Shown here in pieces: positions 1-8,948 of a DNA stretch of 64,000 nucleotides. The position numbers and the translations under genes were made by a program. The notes beneath the pieces were generated by a model that saw only the letters and a list, made by a program, of their open reading frames with translations, was not told the origin of the DNA and ran no database searches. How positions within the stretch are numbered: position 1 is the first letter of the stretch; each line of letters opens with the position of its first letter. This DNA is from Massilia sp. WG5 (GTDB lineage: Bacteria > Pseudomonadota > Gammaproteobacteria > Burkholderiales > Burkholderiaceae_D). The stretch covers positions 186,001 to 250,000 of the forward strand of contig NZ_CP012640.2 of the NCBI RefSeq assembly GCF_001412595.2. The letters run 5' to 3'.

Positions 1-1145
1 AGGTGGCCGAAGCAGACCACCTGCACGCCCGGCCAGGCGCTTTCGAGCAGGGCGTCGGTGGCCTCGACGAAATCGGCGATGCGCGAGATCGGCACCGAGA
101 TGTCGTGCTTGATGTTCTTGCCGTCCGCGGCCTGGGCCAGCGGGATGTGCTCGCGGATCGCCCACAGCGCGCGCGACTGCGCGATCGAGGTCGCGACCAC
201 GGCGTCCTGGGCCAGCCCGGCTTCGAGCGCGCGCTCGATGGTCGCTTCCAGCAGGCGCACCGCGTGCTGCTCGGACTCGTGGCTGGACAGTTCCAGCAGC
301 GCGTATTGCGGATGCGTATCCGGGAAGGGCCGCGGCAGGCCGGGAAAGTGCTTGCCGACCAGGCGCAGGCAGACGTCGCTCATCAGTTCGTAACCCGTCA
401 GGGTCGGGCCGGCGGTCTCCTGGGCCAGGCCCAGCAGCGCCAGCGCGTCGCGGCAGCTGTCCAGCGCCACCAGCGCGGTGATCCCGGCCTTCGGCTGCGG
501 GAACAGCTTCAGCACCGCGCCGGTGATCACGCCCAGCGTGCCTTCGGCGCCGATGTACAGGTCGCGCAGGTCGTAGCCGGTGTTGTCCTTGCGCAGTCCG
601 CGCAGGCCGTCCCACAGCTGGCCCTGGGCGGTGACGAGCTCGATGCCGAGGCAGAGTTCGCGGGTATTCCCGTAGCGCAGCACGCCGGTGCCGCCGGCAT
701 TCGTCGCCAGGTTGCCGCCGATGGTGCAGCTGCCTTCGGCCGCCAGCGACAGCGGGAACAGCATGCCCGAGGCGGCTGCGGTCTGCTGGATGTCGTGCAG
801 GATGCAGCCGGCGTCCACCGTCATGGTGCGGTTGACGGGGTCGACGGCGCGGATGCGGTTCAGGCGGCGCAGCGACAGCACCACGGCCTGGCCGGATTCG
901 TCCGGCACGCTGCCGATGACGAGGCCGGTGCGTCCGCCCTGCGGCACGACCGGCACCCGGTGCGCCGCGCACAGGCGCACCAGGCCGGCCACCTGGCCTG
1001 GGTCGGCCGGCAGCAGGACGGCGCGTGCGCGCCCGGTAAAGCGGCCGCGCCAGTCGGTCAGGTAGGGCGCGACATCGTGTTCGTCGACCAGCACATGCGC
1101 ATGGCCGATCAGTTCGCGGCAGTGGGCGAGGAATAAATCTGTCAT
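1..1145 (-). CDS. FAD-binding oxidoreductase, GlcD/D-2-hydroxyacid dehydrogenase type (C-terminus cut by window edge)
   Basis: The minus-strand reading frame opens at the ATG at 1145 (MTDLFLAHC...) and runs without a stop off the left edge, giving 381 residues of a protein that normally has about 460-470. Residues about 35-215 carry the FAD-binding type 4 fold: PQGGRTGL is the usual pyrophosphate loop, followed by GCILHDIQ, GGNLATNAGG and the IGAEGTLGVITG block. The rest begins the FAD-oxidase C-terminal domain. Members oxidise 2-hydroxy acids (glycolate, D-lactate or D-2-hydroxyglutarate) and pass electrons to the respiratory chain or to an electron-transfer flavoprotein. The substrate cannot be fixed from sequence alone. 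The gene follows the DUF2069 gene after 6 bases and is probably the last cistron of a wrbA operon. Confidence 0.85.
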   Translation of the reverse strand, partial: MTDLFLAHCRELIGHAHVLVDEHDVAPYLTDWRGRFTGRARAVLLPADPGQVAGLVRLCAAHRVPVVPQGGRTGLVIGSVPDESGQAVVLSLRRLNRIRAVDPVNRTMTVDAGCILHDIQQTAAASGMLFPLSLAAEGSCTIGGNLATNAGGTGVLRYGNTRELCLGIELVTAQGQLWDGLRGLRKDNTGYDLRDLYIGAEGTLGVITGAVLKLFPQPKAGITALVALDSCRDALALLGLAQETAGPTLTGYELMSDVCLRLVGKHFPGLPRPFPDTHPQYALLELSSHESEQHAVRLLEATIERALEAGLAQDAVVATSIAQSRALWAIREHIPLAQAADGKNIKHDISVPISRIADFVEATDALLESAWPGVQVVCFGH

Positions 1146-1151
1146 GCGAAA

Positions 1152-1550
1152 TCAGTCATGCGGCACCTTGACCTTGTCGAGCAGTTCCTTGGCCAGTTTC
1201 TGCGCCTGCTTCTTGTAGGGGCGCAGGTAGAGGAGGGCGAACACGAAGTAGGAACAGACCAGCAGCACTTCGCCCAGCGCCATGATGCGCGAGAGTTCGC
1301 TCTTGTCGCTCCAGGCCCGCACCACGCCCTCGACGAAATAGATCAGGATGACCATCGATGACCATTGCAGCGTGTACAGGTCGCGCTTGATCACCCCGCG
1401 CAGCGGCAACAGCAGCGGCAGCGCCTTCAGCGCCAGCAGCGAGCCGCCCGGATGCAGCGGCGCCACGCCGATCTCCCAGGCGAGCAGCCAGACGCACAGG
1501 ATGACCAGGCTGGTCACCGCCCCCGTATGAAATACCCTATGGACTTGCAT
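1152..1550 (-). CDS. DUF2069 family small membrane protein
   Basis: This 132-residue protein has four hydrophobic segments (about residues 10-28, 38-53, 65-80 and 90-108) and a basic, lysine-rich tail (KKQAQKLAKELLDKVK). This matches the DUF2069 family of small inner-membrane proteins, which in betaproteobacteria are commonly found next to wrbA. No function is known for the family. It lies between wrbA (3-base gap) and the FAD oxidase (6-base gap), so it is very likely co-transcribed with both. Confidence 0.85.
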   Translation of the reverse strand: MQVHRVFHTGAVTSLVILCVWLLAWEIGVAPLHPGGSLLALKALPLLLPLRGVIKRDLYTLQWSSMVILIYFVEGVVRAWSDKSELSRIMALGEVLLVCSYFVFALLYLRPYKKQAQKLAKELLDKVKVPHD

Positions 1551-1553
1551 CGC

Positions 1554-2195
<642 letters not shown>

Positions 2196-2270
2196 TCACG
2201 AAGCGTCCGACACGGAGCGCTGTACGAAACCGGACGGGCTCCGTTCCCGGCCCCCATTTTCCAGGCACCG

Positions 2271-3677
2271 ATGCTCTCGAAAACCGTCTCTTCCATTTCC
2301 CGTTCCACCAGCGAGATGATCAATGTCAGCGTCGACATGGTGCGCGGGCTGAGCTGGGCCGAGGTGCGCGACCTGCTGCGCTTCGCGCGCCGCCGCCTGC
2401 TCGAAGAAAAGCTGCCGCAGGTGGCCGGCAGCCTGACCTTCACCACCACGCTGGCCCTGGTGCCCCTGCTCACCATCGTGCTGGCGATCTTCACCACCTT
2501 TCCGATCTTCGGCCAGCTGCGTTCGAGCCTCGACCATTACTTCGTGCAGATGGTCATGCCGAAGGCCATCGCCAATACGATCACCTCGAACCTGACCCAG
2601 TTCGCCAGCAAGGCGACCAAGCTGTCGGCGGTGGGCGCGGTGGCGCTGGTCCTGACGACGGCGGCGATGATCAACATGATCGAGCGCGCCTTCAACCAGA
2701 TCTGGCGCGTCAAGCGCCCGCGTCCGCTGGTGCAGCGGGTGCTGATCTACTGGGCACTGGTCACGCTCGGGCCGCTGCTGTTCGGCCTCTCGCTGACCCT
2801 GACCTCGCAGCTGTTCAGCGCCACCACCGGCCTGATGAGCGCCGTGCCTTTCTTCGGCGCGCTGTTCTACTCGGTGGTGTCGGTGGCCCTGACCACCGGC
2901 GCCTACACACTGCTGTACATGACGGTGCCGAACCGCTGGGTCGAGTGGCAGGACGCGCTGTGGGGCGGGCTGGTGGCGGCGATCGCCTTCGAGGTCGCCA
3001 AGCGCGTGTTCGCCATTTTCATCCGGCAGTTCCCGACCTACGCCATCATCTACGGCGCCCTGGCGGCGCTGCCGCTGTTCCTGCTGTGGATGTACCTGTC
3101 CTGGCTGATCACCCTGGTCGGCGCGCTGCTGACGGCCGCGCTGCCGGTGGTGAAGTACGAGCGCTGGTGGTACCAGCCGGTGCCGGGTGGCGCCTTCGTG
3201 GACGCGATGGCCATCCTCAAGGTGCTGCACGGCGGCGCCCGGATCACCGGCACGGCGCTGGTGACCGGCGCCCAGATCCGCGCCCACACCCGCATCGGCT
3301 ACGACGAGATGAGCCAGCTGCTGGAACAGATGGCGGCCGTGGGCTGGGTCGGCCGCGTGCAGGCCGGCGAAGCGGTCCAGGCGATCTGGGGGCGCGGCGC
3401 GCGCGAGGGCGGCGAGGCTTGGGTGCTGCTGGCCGACCCGGCGCTGATCCGCCTGTCCGAGGTCTACCGCCTGTTCGTGTTCGGCGGCGCCAGCGTGGAT
3501 GCCGGCCCGGGGCCCGGGGCGGCGGCCGGGACGGGCGCCACTGCCGCAGCGGCCGCGAACGGCGAGCCGGCACCGGCGTCGCCGCTGGCGCTGGACACCG
3601 CCGCCCTGGCGCGCAAGGTCGAGACGGCGGTCGATCGCGGCCTGGACCAGACCCTGTCCGCGCATTTCGCGCGCTGA
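2271..3677 (+). CDS. YihY/BrkB family inner-membrane protein
   Basis: From the ATG at 2271 this is a 468-residue protein. The frame is open back to an ATG at 2193, but the 26 extra residues look unlike the family and lie on top of a -10-like sequence. Residues about 30-290 contain six strongly hydrophobic segments with the conserved family blocks: AGSLTFTTTLALVPLLT near the start, IYGALAALPLFLLWMYLSWLI near the end. The soluble C-terminal part carries a winged-helix-like segment and ends in an Ala/Gly-rich linker. Members were first described as serum-resistance factor BrkB or as RNase BN by mistake. The true role, perhaps transport or envelope maintenance, is unsettled. Confidence 0.85.
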   Translation: MLSKTVSSISRSTSEMINVSVDMVRGLSWAEVRDLLRFARRRLLEEKLPQVAGSLTFTTTLALVPLLTIVLAIFTTFPIFGQLRSSLDHYFVQMVMPKAIANTITSNLTQFASKATKLSAVGAVALVLTTAAMINMIERAFNQIWRVKRPRPLVQRVLIYWALVTLGPLLFGLSLTLTSQLFSATTGLMSAVPFFGALFYSVVSVALTTGAYTLLYMTVPNRWVEWQDALWGGLVAAIAFEVAKRVFAIFIRQFPTYAIIYGALAALPLFLLWMYLSWLITLVGALLTAALPVVKYERWWYQPVPGGAFVDAMAILKVLHGGARITGTALVTGAQIRAHTRIGYDEMSQLLEQMAAVGWVGRVQAGEAVQAIWGRGAREGGEAWVLLADPALIRLSEVYRLFVFGGASVDAGPGPGAAAGTGATAAAAANGEPAPASPLALDTAALARKVETAVDRGLDQTLSAHFAR

Positions 3678-3713
3678 AAATTCCTGCGCGGCCACTGTTC
3701 TGTTTCTGCATGG

Positions 3714-3787
3714 ATACGTTTTTGCGTTGAATTGTGGAATCAAACGTTTCTCGATGTTACTATTGTCGAGATACGTTTGGAGACCAC
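3714..3787 (+). promoter_or_regulatory. Putative promoter/operator before the TPR-GGDEF gene
   Basis: This stretch holds two direct copies of ATACGTTT (3714-3721 and 3771-3778), a palindromic AAACGTTT (3742-3749) and an inverted repeat CTCGA/TCGAG (3750-3754 and 3766-3770) that encloses a -10-like TACTAT. A GGAG ribosome-binding site sits at 3779-3782. The arrangement looks like a promoter with an operator over the -10 region. The binding protein is unknown. Confidence 0.35.
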
Positions 3788-5800
3788 ATGGCTGTGCATC
3801 GCGTCCTTTTTGGCCTGCTGTTCCTGTGCTGGACCGCGCTGGCCAATGCCGGCCCGGCCGCGGAGGCATCGGTCCCGCAGTTTGCCCGGGAGCTGGCGCT
3901 GGCCCGCGAGGAAGCCTACGTCGCTCCGGCCCAGGCATTGACGACGCTCGACCGCCTGCAACAGGGGCGCGGCGGCGCCGAGCAGGCGCAGGTCCTGAAC
4001 GAGATGAGCCGCGCCTGGTATTGGCTCGGCGACAAGAACAAGGCCGTGGATACCGCGCTCCAGGCCGAAGGGATCGGCCGCAGCCTGCACGACGACGCCG
4101 TGCTGGCCGCGGCGATGCTGAACCAGGGCGCCGCGCTGTCGCGCCTGGTGCACGACCAGCCGAAGGCGCACCGGCTGATCGCGCAGGCGGCGGCCCTTGC
4201 CGCCAGGTCCGGCGATCCCTATCTGCAAACCAGGGCGCTGGTGGCGCAGGGACTGCTGGCCGAACTGGACGGCCGCGACGCCGACGCCATCGCCTCGACC
4301 GCGGAGGCGCTGGCGCTGGCCAGGACCGGCGGCGATCCGGACGCCCTGGCGCTGGCGCTGCGCGAACATGCCCGGCTGCTGGCCGGCGTCGGCAGCCACG
4401 ACGAGGCGCTGCGCCTGACCGACGAACTGCTGGCGATCGCGAAGGCCAGGAACGTGCCGGCGCTGCTCGCGCATGCACGGCTGGCGGAGTATGCGGTGGC
4501 GGTCCGCGCCGGCCGAGCCAGGCAGGCGGAAACGGCGCTGCAGGCCGCGATCGATATCCTCGAAAAACTGAAGGCCAGGGAACGGCTGGCGACGCCGCTG
4601 GCGAACCTGGCCGAACTGTATATCAAGGAGCGGCGCTTCGGCGAAGCCGCGAGGGCCAGCGAGTCGGCGCTGCGCATCGCGCGCGAGTTCGGCGACGAGA
4701 CCGGCAGGAAGCTTGCCTCCTTCGAACTGGGCATCGCCAGCATCTATTTCCGCGACATCCGCAACGGCAGGGCCACCGTCGACAGCGCGCTCGCCGGGTT
4801 GCAGGACGACGAGCGTTACGTGCGCATGCTGCTCGACTATGGCCACGCGCTGAACCAGGTGGGCGAGGGCGACGCCGCGCTGGCGATGTACGAAAAGGCC
4901 GGTTCGGTCTCGCTGGCGGCCTGGCGCAAGGAAAAGCAGCTTTCCTACCAGGCGCTGCAGCGTATCCAGGCGGACCAGAAAAAACAAGCCGAACTGGCCC
5001 GGCTGCACCACGACAGCGCCATGAAGGCCGCCGAACTCGACACCGTCAAGCGCCTGCGCAGCCTGTGGGTGCTGCTCAGCGTGACGACCCTGGTGGCGGT
5101 GCTCCTGATCGCCCTGCTGTACGGCCGGGTGAAGAAGGCGAACGCCTCGCTGCAGACCAAGAACGAGCAGCTGTTCCGCCAGAGCACGCGCGATTCGCTC
5201 ACCGGCCTGTTCAACCGCCATTTCTTCTACGAGCACGTGGTGCCGGGCTACGACGCCAACCCCGGCCGGGACGGCAAGGCCGGCGGCGTGTTCCTGCTGA
5301 TGGATGTCGACCACTTCAAGTCGATCAACGACCGCTTCGGCCACAGCGCCGGCGACGTCGTCCTCAAGGAGGTGGCGGCCCGGCTGGCGTCCAGCATGCG
5401 CGAGCAGGACGTGCTGATCCGCTGGGGCGGCGAGGAATTCCTGGCCTACCTGCCGGGCGTCGCCACCGAGGAAGCGCGCCAGGTCTGCGCCCGCCTGCTG
5501 GCGGCGGTGTCGGGCACGCCGATCGAGGCCGAAGGCCGCGAGCTGAGCGTCACGGTGTCGATCGGCTTCTGTCCGAAGCCGGCGGCGCCGGGCGTCGATG
5601 CGCCGGACTGGGAAAAGCTGGTGCACCTGGCCGACCTCTGCCTGTACCTGGCCAAGACCGCGGGCCGCAACCAGGCGTTCGGCGTGCTCGACGCGAACGT
5701 GCTGACGAAGGAGGCGATCGCCGCGGCCGACGCCGACCTGAAGCAGGCTTCGAGCGACGGGCTGGTGGGCCTCGTCAACGTCAAGACCCTTACCAGCTGA
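3788..5800 (+). CDS. Membrane-anchored TPR-GGDEF diguanylate cyclase
   Basis: The 670-residue product starts at the ATG at 3788, chosen because GGAG precedes it and because it opens a clear signal peptide (MAVHRVLFGLLFLCWTALANA). Residues about 30-400 are alpha-helical, Ala/Leu-rich TPR-like repeats predicted to lie in the periplasm. A single membrane span follows at about 424-446, then a short coiled linker and a cytoplasmic GGDEF domain. The active-site motif reads GGEEF (residues about 547-551) and the inhibitory I-site RxxD (REQD) sits five residues before it, so the protein should make c-di-GMP with product inhibition. The periplasmic repeats are probably the sensor or docking part. The signal is unknown. 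Confidence 0.88.
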   Translation: MAVHRVLFGLLFLCWTALANAGPAAEASVPQFARELALAREEAYVAPAQALTTLDRLQQGRGGAEQAQVLNEMSRAWYWLGDKNKAVDTALQAEGIGRSLHDDAVLAAAMLNQGAALSRLVHDQPKAHRLIAQAAALAARSGDPYLQTRALVAQGLLAELDGRDADAIASTAEALALARTGGDPDALALALREHARLLAGVGSHDEALRLTDELLAIAKARNVPALLAHARLAEYAVAVRAGRARQAETALQAAIDILEKLKARERLATPLANLAELYIKERRFGEAARASESALRIAREFGDETGRKLASFELGIASIYFRDIRNGRATVDSALAGLQDDERYVRMLLDYGHALNQVGEGDAALAMYEKAGSVSLAAWRKEKQLSYQALQRIQADQKKQAELARLHHDSAMKAAELDTVKRLRSLWVLLSVTTLVAVLLIALLYGRVKKANASLQTKNEQLFRQSTRDSLTGLFNRHFFYEHVVPGYDANPGRDGKAGGVFLLMDVDHFKSINDRFGHSAGDVVLKEVAARLASSMREQDVLIRWGGEEFLAYLPGVATEEARQVCARLLAAVSGTPIEAEGRELSVTVSIGFCPKPAAPGVDAPDWEKLVHLADLCLYLAKTAGRNQAFGVLDANVLTKEAIAAADADLKQASSDGLVGLVNVKTLTS

Positions 5801-6098
5801 GCTTGCCGGTAAGCATCTGCCAGTACATCACCCAGTCCGCGCGGAAGGACCACCACGGGTTGCCGAAGGTGGCCGGGCGGTTCTTCTCGTAGACGAAGTG
5901 GCCGATCCAGGCCCCGCCGTAGCCGCTCAGCAGGGCGAACAGCAGCCACCACGGGTTCAGGCTGTCGATGTACTGGGCGATCGCGGCGATGGCCGAGGAG
6001 GTGCCGATGAAATGCGCGCGCCGGCACAGCCGGTTGTCGTGCTGGGTCAGGTAATACGGGTAGAACTCGGAAAAGCTGCTGTAGCGAACGGCCGCCAT
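5790..6098 (-). CDS. DUF962 / Mpo1-like small membrane protein
   Basis: This 102-residue protein is read from the ATG at 6098, which has GGAGA eight bases upstream; a longer frame to 6137 lacks this. The FYPYYLTQHDNRLCRRAHFIGT opening, split here as FYPYYLTQHD then CRRAHFIGT, and the later GHFVYEKNRPATFGNPWWS block are typical of DUF962, the family of yeast Mpo1, an Fe(II)-dependent dioxygenase of fatty-acid alpha-oxidation. The conserved His residues in QHD, RRAHF and GHF fit metal binding. Two hydrophobic segments lie between. Its 3' end overlaps the 3' end of the GGDEF gene by 11 bases. A role in lipid metabolism is inferred from yeast only. Confidence 0.85.
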   Translation of the reverse strand: MAAVRYSSFSEFYPYYLTQHDNRLCRRAHFIGTSSAIAAIAQYIDSLNPWWLLFALLSGYGGAWIGHFVYEKNRPATFGNPWWSFRADWVMYWQMLTGKLSW

Positions 6099-6120
6099 GC
6101 CAGGTCTCCTTCTAATTTTG

Positions 6121-6927
6121 TCAGCGGGCCCCGGCAAAGGCGATCAGGGCGTCGAGCACCGCGTCCGGCTGTTCGGCCATCATCGCATGGCCGGCATCCA
6201 CGGTGACGATTTTGCCATGCCTGAGCGCCGCCGTCAGCGCCTGCGCGGAACGCGGCGGCGTCATCACGTCGCGCGCGCCCAGCACGAACAGCACCGGGCA
6301 GCCCACGCCGGCGGCCGCCGCGCCGCCATTCGCGTAGGCATTGCAGGCGGAGAAGTCGGTGTGGAACAGCTGGGCCGGATTGCACTCGGCCATCCGCTGC
6401 ATCAGGCGGCGCGACATGCCGGTGACCGAGAAGCCCGGCGCCGGGCACGACGGCTTCGGCAGCGGACCGCTGTGGGACCAGATGTTGACCATGTCGATCG
6501 CCGCCTGCAAGTCGTCCTTCGAAGCCGCGAGCAGGGCGTCGGACACCTTCATCGGCCAGGTCGTGCCGAGCAGGGCCAGGGATGTGACCCGGTCCGGCGC
6601 GCGGTGCGCCGCTTCCAGCGCGATCAGCGATCCCATGCTGTGGCCGACCAGCAGCGCCTGGCGTGCGCCGGCGGCGTCCAGCAGGGCCAGCAGCCAGTCG
6701 GCCATGGCCTCGACCGTGGCAAGCGCTGCGCCGCCGCTGCGGCCGTGGCCGGGCAGGTCGGCCGCCAGCACGTTCCAGCCGTGCCAGGCAAACCAGCGGC
6801 TCTGCAGGGCCCAGACCGAATGGTCGTTCTGGGCGCCATGCAGGAAGGCGATGGTGGGCTGGGCGGGATCGAAGGCCTTGCCGCCGGTGTAGCAGTAGGC
6901 CGCGCTGCCATGTACCTGGTAGATCAT
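6121..6927 (-). CDS. Alpha/beta hydrolase
   Basis: A 268-residue alpha/beta-hydrolase. The nucleophile elbow is GHSMG with Ser97, the acid is probably Asp220 (GARDVM), and the base is His247 (DAGHAM). FLHGAQND around residue 30 supplies the oxyanion-hole HG motif. All three catalytic residues are present, so it is probably an active esterase or C-C/C-N hydrolase of unknown substrate. It starts one base after the stop codon of the upstream sulfhydrylase gene, so the two are almost certainly translated from one mRNA. Homologues next to MetX/MetY genes are sometimes misannotated as homoserine acetyltransferase, but this one is too short for MetX. Confidence 0.85.
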   Translation of the reverse strand: MIYQVHGSAAYCYTGGKAFDPAQPTIAFLHGAQNDHSVWALQSRWFAWHGWNVLAADLPGHGRSGGAALATVEAMADWLLALLDAAGARQALLVGHSMGSLIALEAAHRAPDRVTSLALLGTTWPMKVSDALLAASKDDLQAAIDMVNIWSHSGPLPKPSCPAPGFSVTGMSRRLMQRMAECNPAQLFHTDFSACNAYANGGAAAAGVGCPVLFVLGARDVMTPPRSAQALTAALRHGKIVTVDAGHAMMAEQPDAVLDALIAFAGAR

Positions 6928-6928
6928 C

Positions 6929-8239
6929 TCAGGCTCCCTTCTGGGCCAGCTTCAGGCCGCGCGCGAGGTCTTCGATCAGGTCGTCCGGGTCTTCCAGCCC
7001 GACCGACAGTCGGATCATCCCTTCGCCGACGCCGGCCGCCGCCAGCTGGTCGGCCGGCACCCGGAAGTGGGTGGTCGAGGCCGGATGGATGGCGAGCGAC
7101 TTGGCGTCGCCGACATTCGCGAGATGCGAGAAGAGCTTCAGGCCGTCGACGAAGCGCTTGCCGGCCGCGCGCCCGCCGCGCAGGTGGAAGGAGAACACGC
7201 CGCCGCAGCCGCGCGGCAGCAGGGTTTTCGCCAGCGCATGGTCGGGGTGGCTCTCCAGCTCCGGCCACACGACCGATTCGACCGCCGGGTGGCTGAGGAG
7301 GAACTCGACCAGCCTGCGCGCGTTGGCGACGTGGCGTTCCATGCGCAGGCCGAGGGTCTCGATGCCCTGCAGGATGGCGAAGGCGTTGTGCGGGCTCAGC
7401 GCCGCGCCGAAGTCGCGCAGGCCCTCGCGGCGCGCGCGCAGGGCGAAGGCGCCGACCGTGGATTCTTCGGCGAACACCATGCCGTGGAAACCCTCGTAGG
7501 GCTCGCACAGTTCGGCGAAGCGGCCGCTGCGCGCATGGGCGCGCTGCCAGTCGAAGCCGCCGCCGTCGACCAGCAGGCCGCCGATGGCGGTGCCGTGCCC
7601 GCACAGGAATTTGGTGGCCGAGTGGAACACCAGGTCGGCGCCATGATCGAATGGCTTCAGCAGCCACGGCGTGGTGAGGGTCGAGTCCACCATCAGCGGC
7701 AGGTCGTGTTCGTGGGCCAGCGCGGCCACGCGCGGGATGTCGAGCAGGTCCAGGCCCGGGTTGCCGATGCTCTCGCCGAACAGGACCCTGGTTTCGGGCC
7801 GGATCGCGGCGCGCCAGGCGTCGAGGTCGCGCGGGTCGACGAAGGTGGTCTCGATGCCGAAGCGCTTCAGGGTGTAGGCGAGCAGGTTGTGGGAGCCGCC
7901 GTACAGGGCGCGCGAGGCGACGATGTGGCTGCCGGCGCCGGCGATGGTGCAGAGGCCCAGGTGCAGCGCGGCCTGGCCGCTGGCGGTGGCGATGCCCGCC
8001 ACCCCGCCTTCGAGGGCGGCGATGCGTTCCTCGAGCACCGCATTGGTCGGGTTCGACAGACGCGAATAGACGTGGCCCGCGCGCTCCATATTGAACAGGG
8101 AGGCCGCGTGGTCGGCATCGCGGAAGGCGAAGGAAGAGGTGAAATACACCGGCGTGGCGCGCGCGCCGGTGGCCGGGTCGGGGCTGGCGCCGGCGTGCAG
8201 CGACAGGGTGTCGAAGCCGGGATACCTGGGACCGCTCAT
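6929..8239 (-). CDS. metY: O-acetylhomoserine sulfhydrylase-type PLP enzyme
   Basis: The 436-residue protein belongs to the Cys/Met-metabolism PLP family. Recognisable blocks are FDTLSLHAG at the N-terminus, YSRLSNPTN, the ALYGGSHNL substrate loop, DSTLTTPWLL and HSATKF with the PLP-binding lysine, followed by the CGHGTAIGG insert typical of MetY rather than MetB/MetC. It should make homocysteine directly from O-acetylhomoserine and sulfide, although O-succinylhomoserine or methanethiol use cannot be excluded. The ATG at 8239 is preferred over ATGs at 8254 and 8290 because GGATGAAG precedes it and the family normally begins near FDTL. Its partner in the operon is the alpha/beta hydrolase. Confidence 0.87.
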   Translation of the reverse strand: MSGPRYPGFDTLSLHAGASPDPATGARATPVYFTSSFAFRDADHAASLFNMERAGHVYSRLSNPTNAVLEERIAALEGGVAGIATASGQAALHLGLCTIAGAGSHIVASRALYGGSHNLLAYTLKRFGIETTFVDPRDLDAWRAAIRPETRVLFGESIGNPGLDLLDIPRVAALAHEHDLPLMVDSTLTTPWLLKPFDHGADLVFHSATKFLCGHGTAIGGLLVDGGGFDWQRAHARSGRFAELCEPYEGFHGMVFAEESTVGAFALRARREGLRDFGAALSPHNAFAILQGIETLGLRMERHVANARRLVEFLLSHPAVESVVWPELESHPDHALAKTLLPRGCGGVFSFHLRGGRAAGKRFVDGLKLFSHLANVGDAKSLAIHPASTTHFRVPADQLAAAGVGEGMIRLSVGLEDPDDLIEDLARGLKLAQKGA

Positions 8240-8443
8240 GTTCGCTTCATCCATGGTTGTGTAGACAAGCGGCATCCTACCACTAGGCAAGAGCGCAACA
8301 ATAGAAGTTTGTTAGCGCGCAAGTCTGGCTTTTTTGGGAGGCATAGGCTAGAGTCGCGCTTATGTGTTAAACAAGGTCAAGTACCTCAGAATCCAGTGTC
8401 CAGTTCTCTCGTTCCCAGCGCTCCCGTACCACGTACCCACGAC

Positions 8444-8908
8444 ATGGTGACTACTATGAAAGTATCTGAAATCTTGCAGGTGAAGGGCGATATCCTTTAC
8501 ACGGTGTCTCCGGACACGCCGCTGGGCGACGCGGCCTCGACGATGGCGGAACGCGACATCGGTTCGCTGGTGGTGATGGAATACGGCGACCTGGTCGGCA
8601 TGCTGACCTTCCGCGAAGTGATCCAGGCCGTGAATACCTACGGCAGCGTGAGCGCGGCCGGCAACGTCCGCAAGCACATGGACGACAGCCCGATCACCGT
8701 CACCCCGGACACCGAAGTCAACGAGGTGCGCCGCATCATGCTGGAAAAGCATGCGCGCTACCTGCCGGTGATGAACGCCCGCACCCTGCTGGGCGTGATC
8801 TCCTTCTACGACGTGGCCAAGGCGGTGCTGGAAGCGCAGAGCTTCGAGAACCGCATGCTGAAGGCGTATATCCGGGATTGGCCGGCGGAGCAGGCGGCCG
8901 AGGATTGA
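8444..8908 (+). CDS. Tandem CBS-domain protein
   Basis: A 154-residue stand-alone CBS pair (Bateman module). Motif repeats are visible as VSPDTPLGDAASTMAERDIGSLVVM with DLVGMLTFREVI in the first half, and VTPDTEVNEVRRIMLEKHARYLPVM with LLGVISFYDVA in the second (each block shown is broken across the two CBS repeats). Such proteins bind AMP, ATP or SAM and act as energy sensors on partner enzymes. An alternative ATG at 8456 gives MKVSEIL. The gene stands alone, divergent from metY and convergent with the EAL gene. The partner is unknown. Confidence 0.88.
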   Translation: MVTTMKVSEILQVKGDILYTVSPDTPLGDAASTMAERDIGSLVVMEYGDLVGMLTFREVIQAVNTYGSVSAAGNVRKHMDDSPITVTPDTEVNEVRRIMLEKHARYLPVMNARTLLGVISFYDVAKAVLEAQSFENRMLKAYIRDWPAEQAAED

Positions 8909-8939
8909 CGCAAGGTGGGCTCGCCGAGCCCACCCTGCG
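8909..8939. terminator. Palindromic GGTGGGC hairpin between convergent genes
   Basis: CGCAAGGTGGGCT (8909-8921) and AGCCCACCCTGCG (8927-8939) can pair over 12 of 13 positions with a five-base loop. The element starts right after the CBS stop codon and just before the end of the convergent EAL gene. It has no U-tract on either side, so it is either a bidirectional stem-loop terminator/mRNA stabiliser or one copy of a dispersed repeat. The same GGTGGGC/GCCCACC core recurs at 22201-22278. Confidence 0.6.
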
Positions 8940-8948
8940 TATCGCGAT

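Noticed and set aside
3..1136. Long plus-strand open frame at the left edge
   Set aside because: It is antisense to a clear FAD-oxidase frame on the minus strand. The protein is an Arg/Gln/Ala-rich shadow typical of high-GC DNA.
2196..4478. 760-codon minus-strand frame opposite YihY
   Set aside because: Low-complexity Arg/Pro/Ala composition; the opposite strand carries recognised domains.
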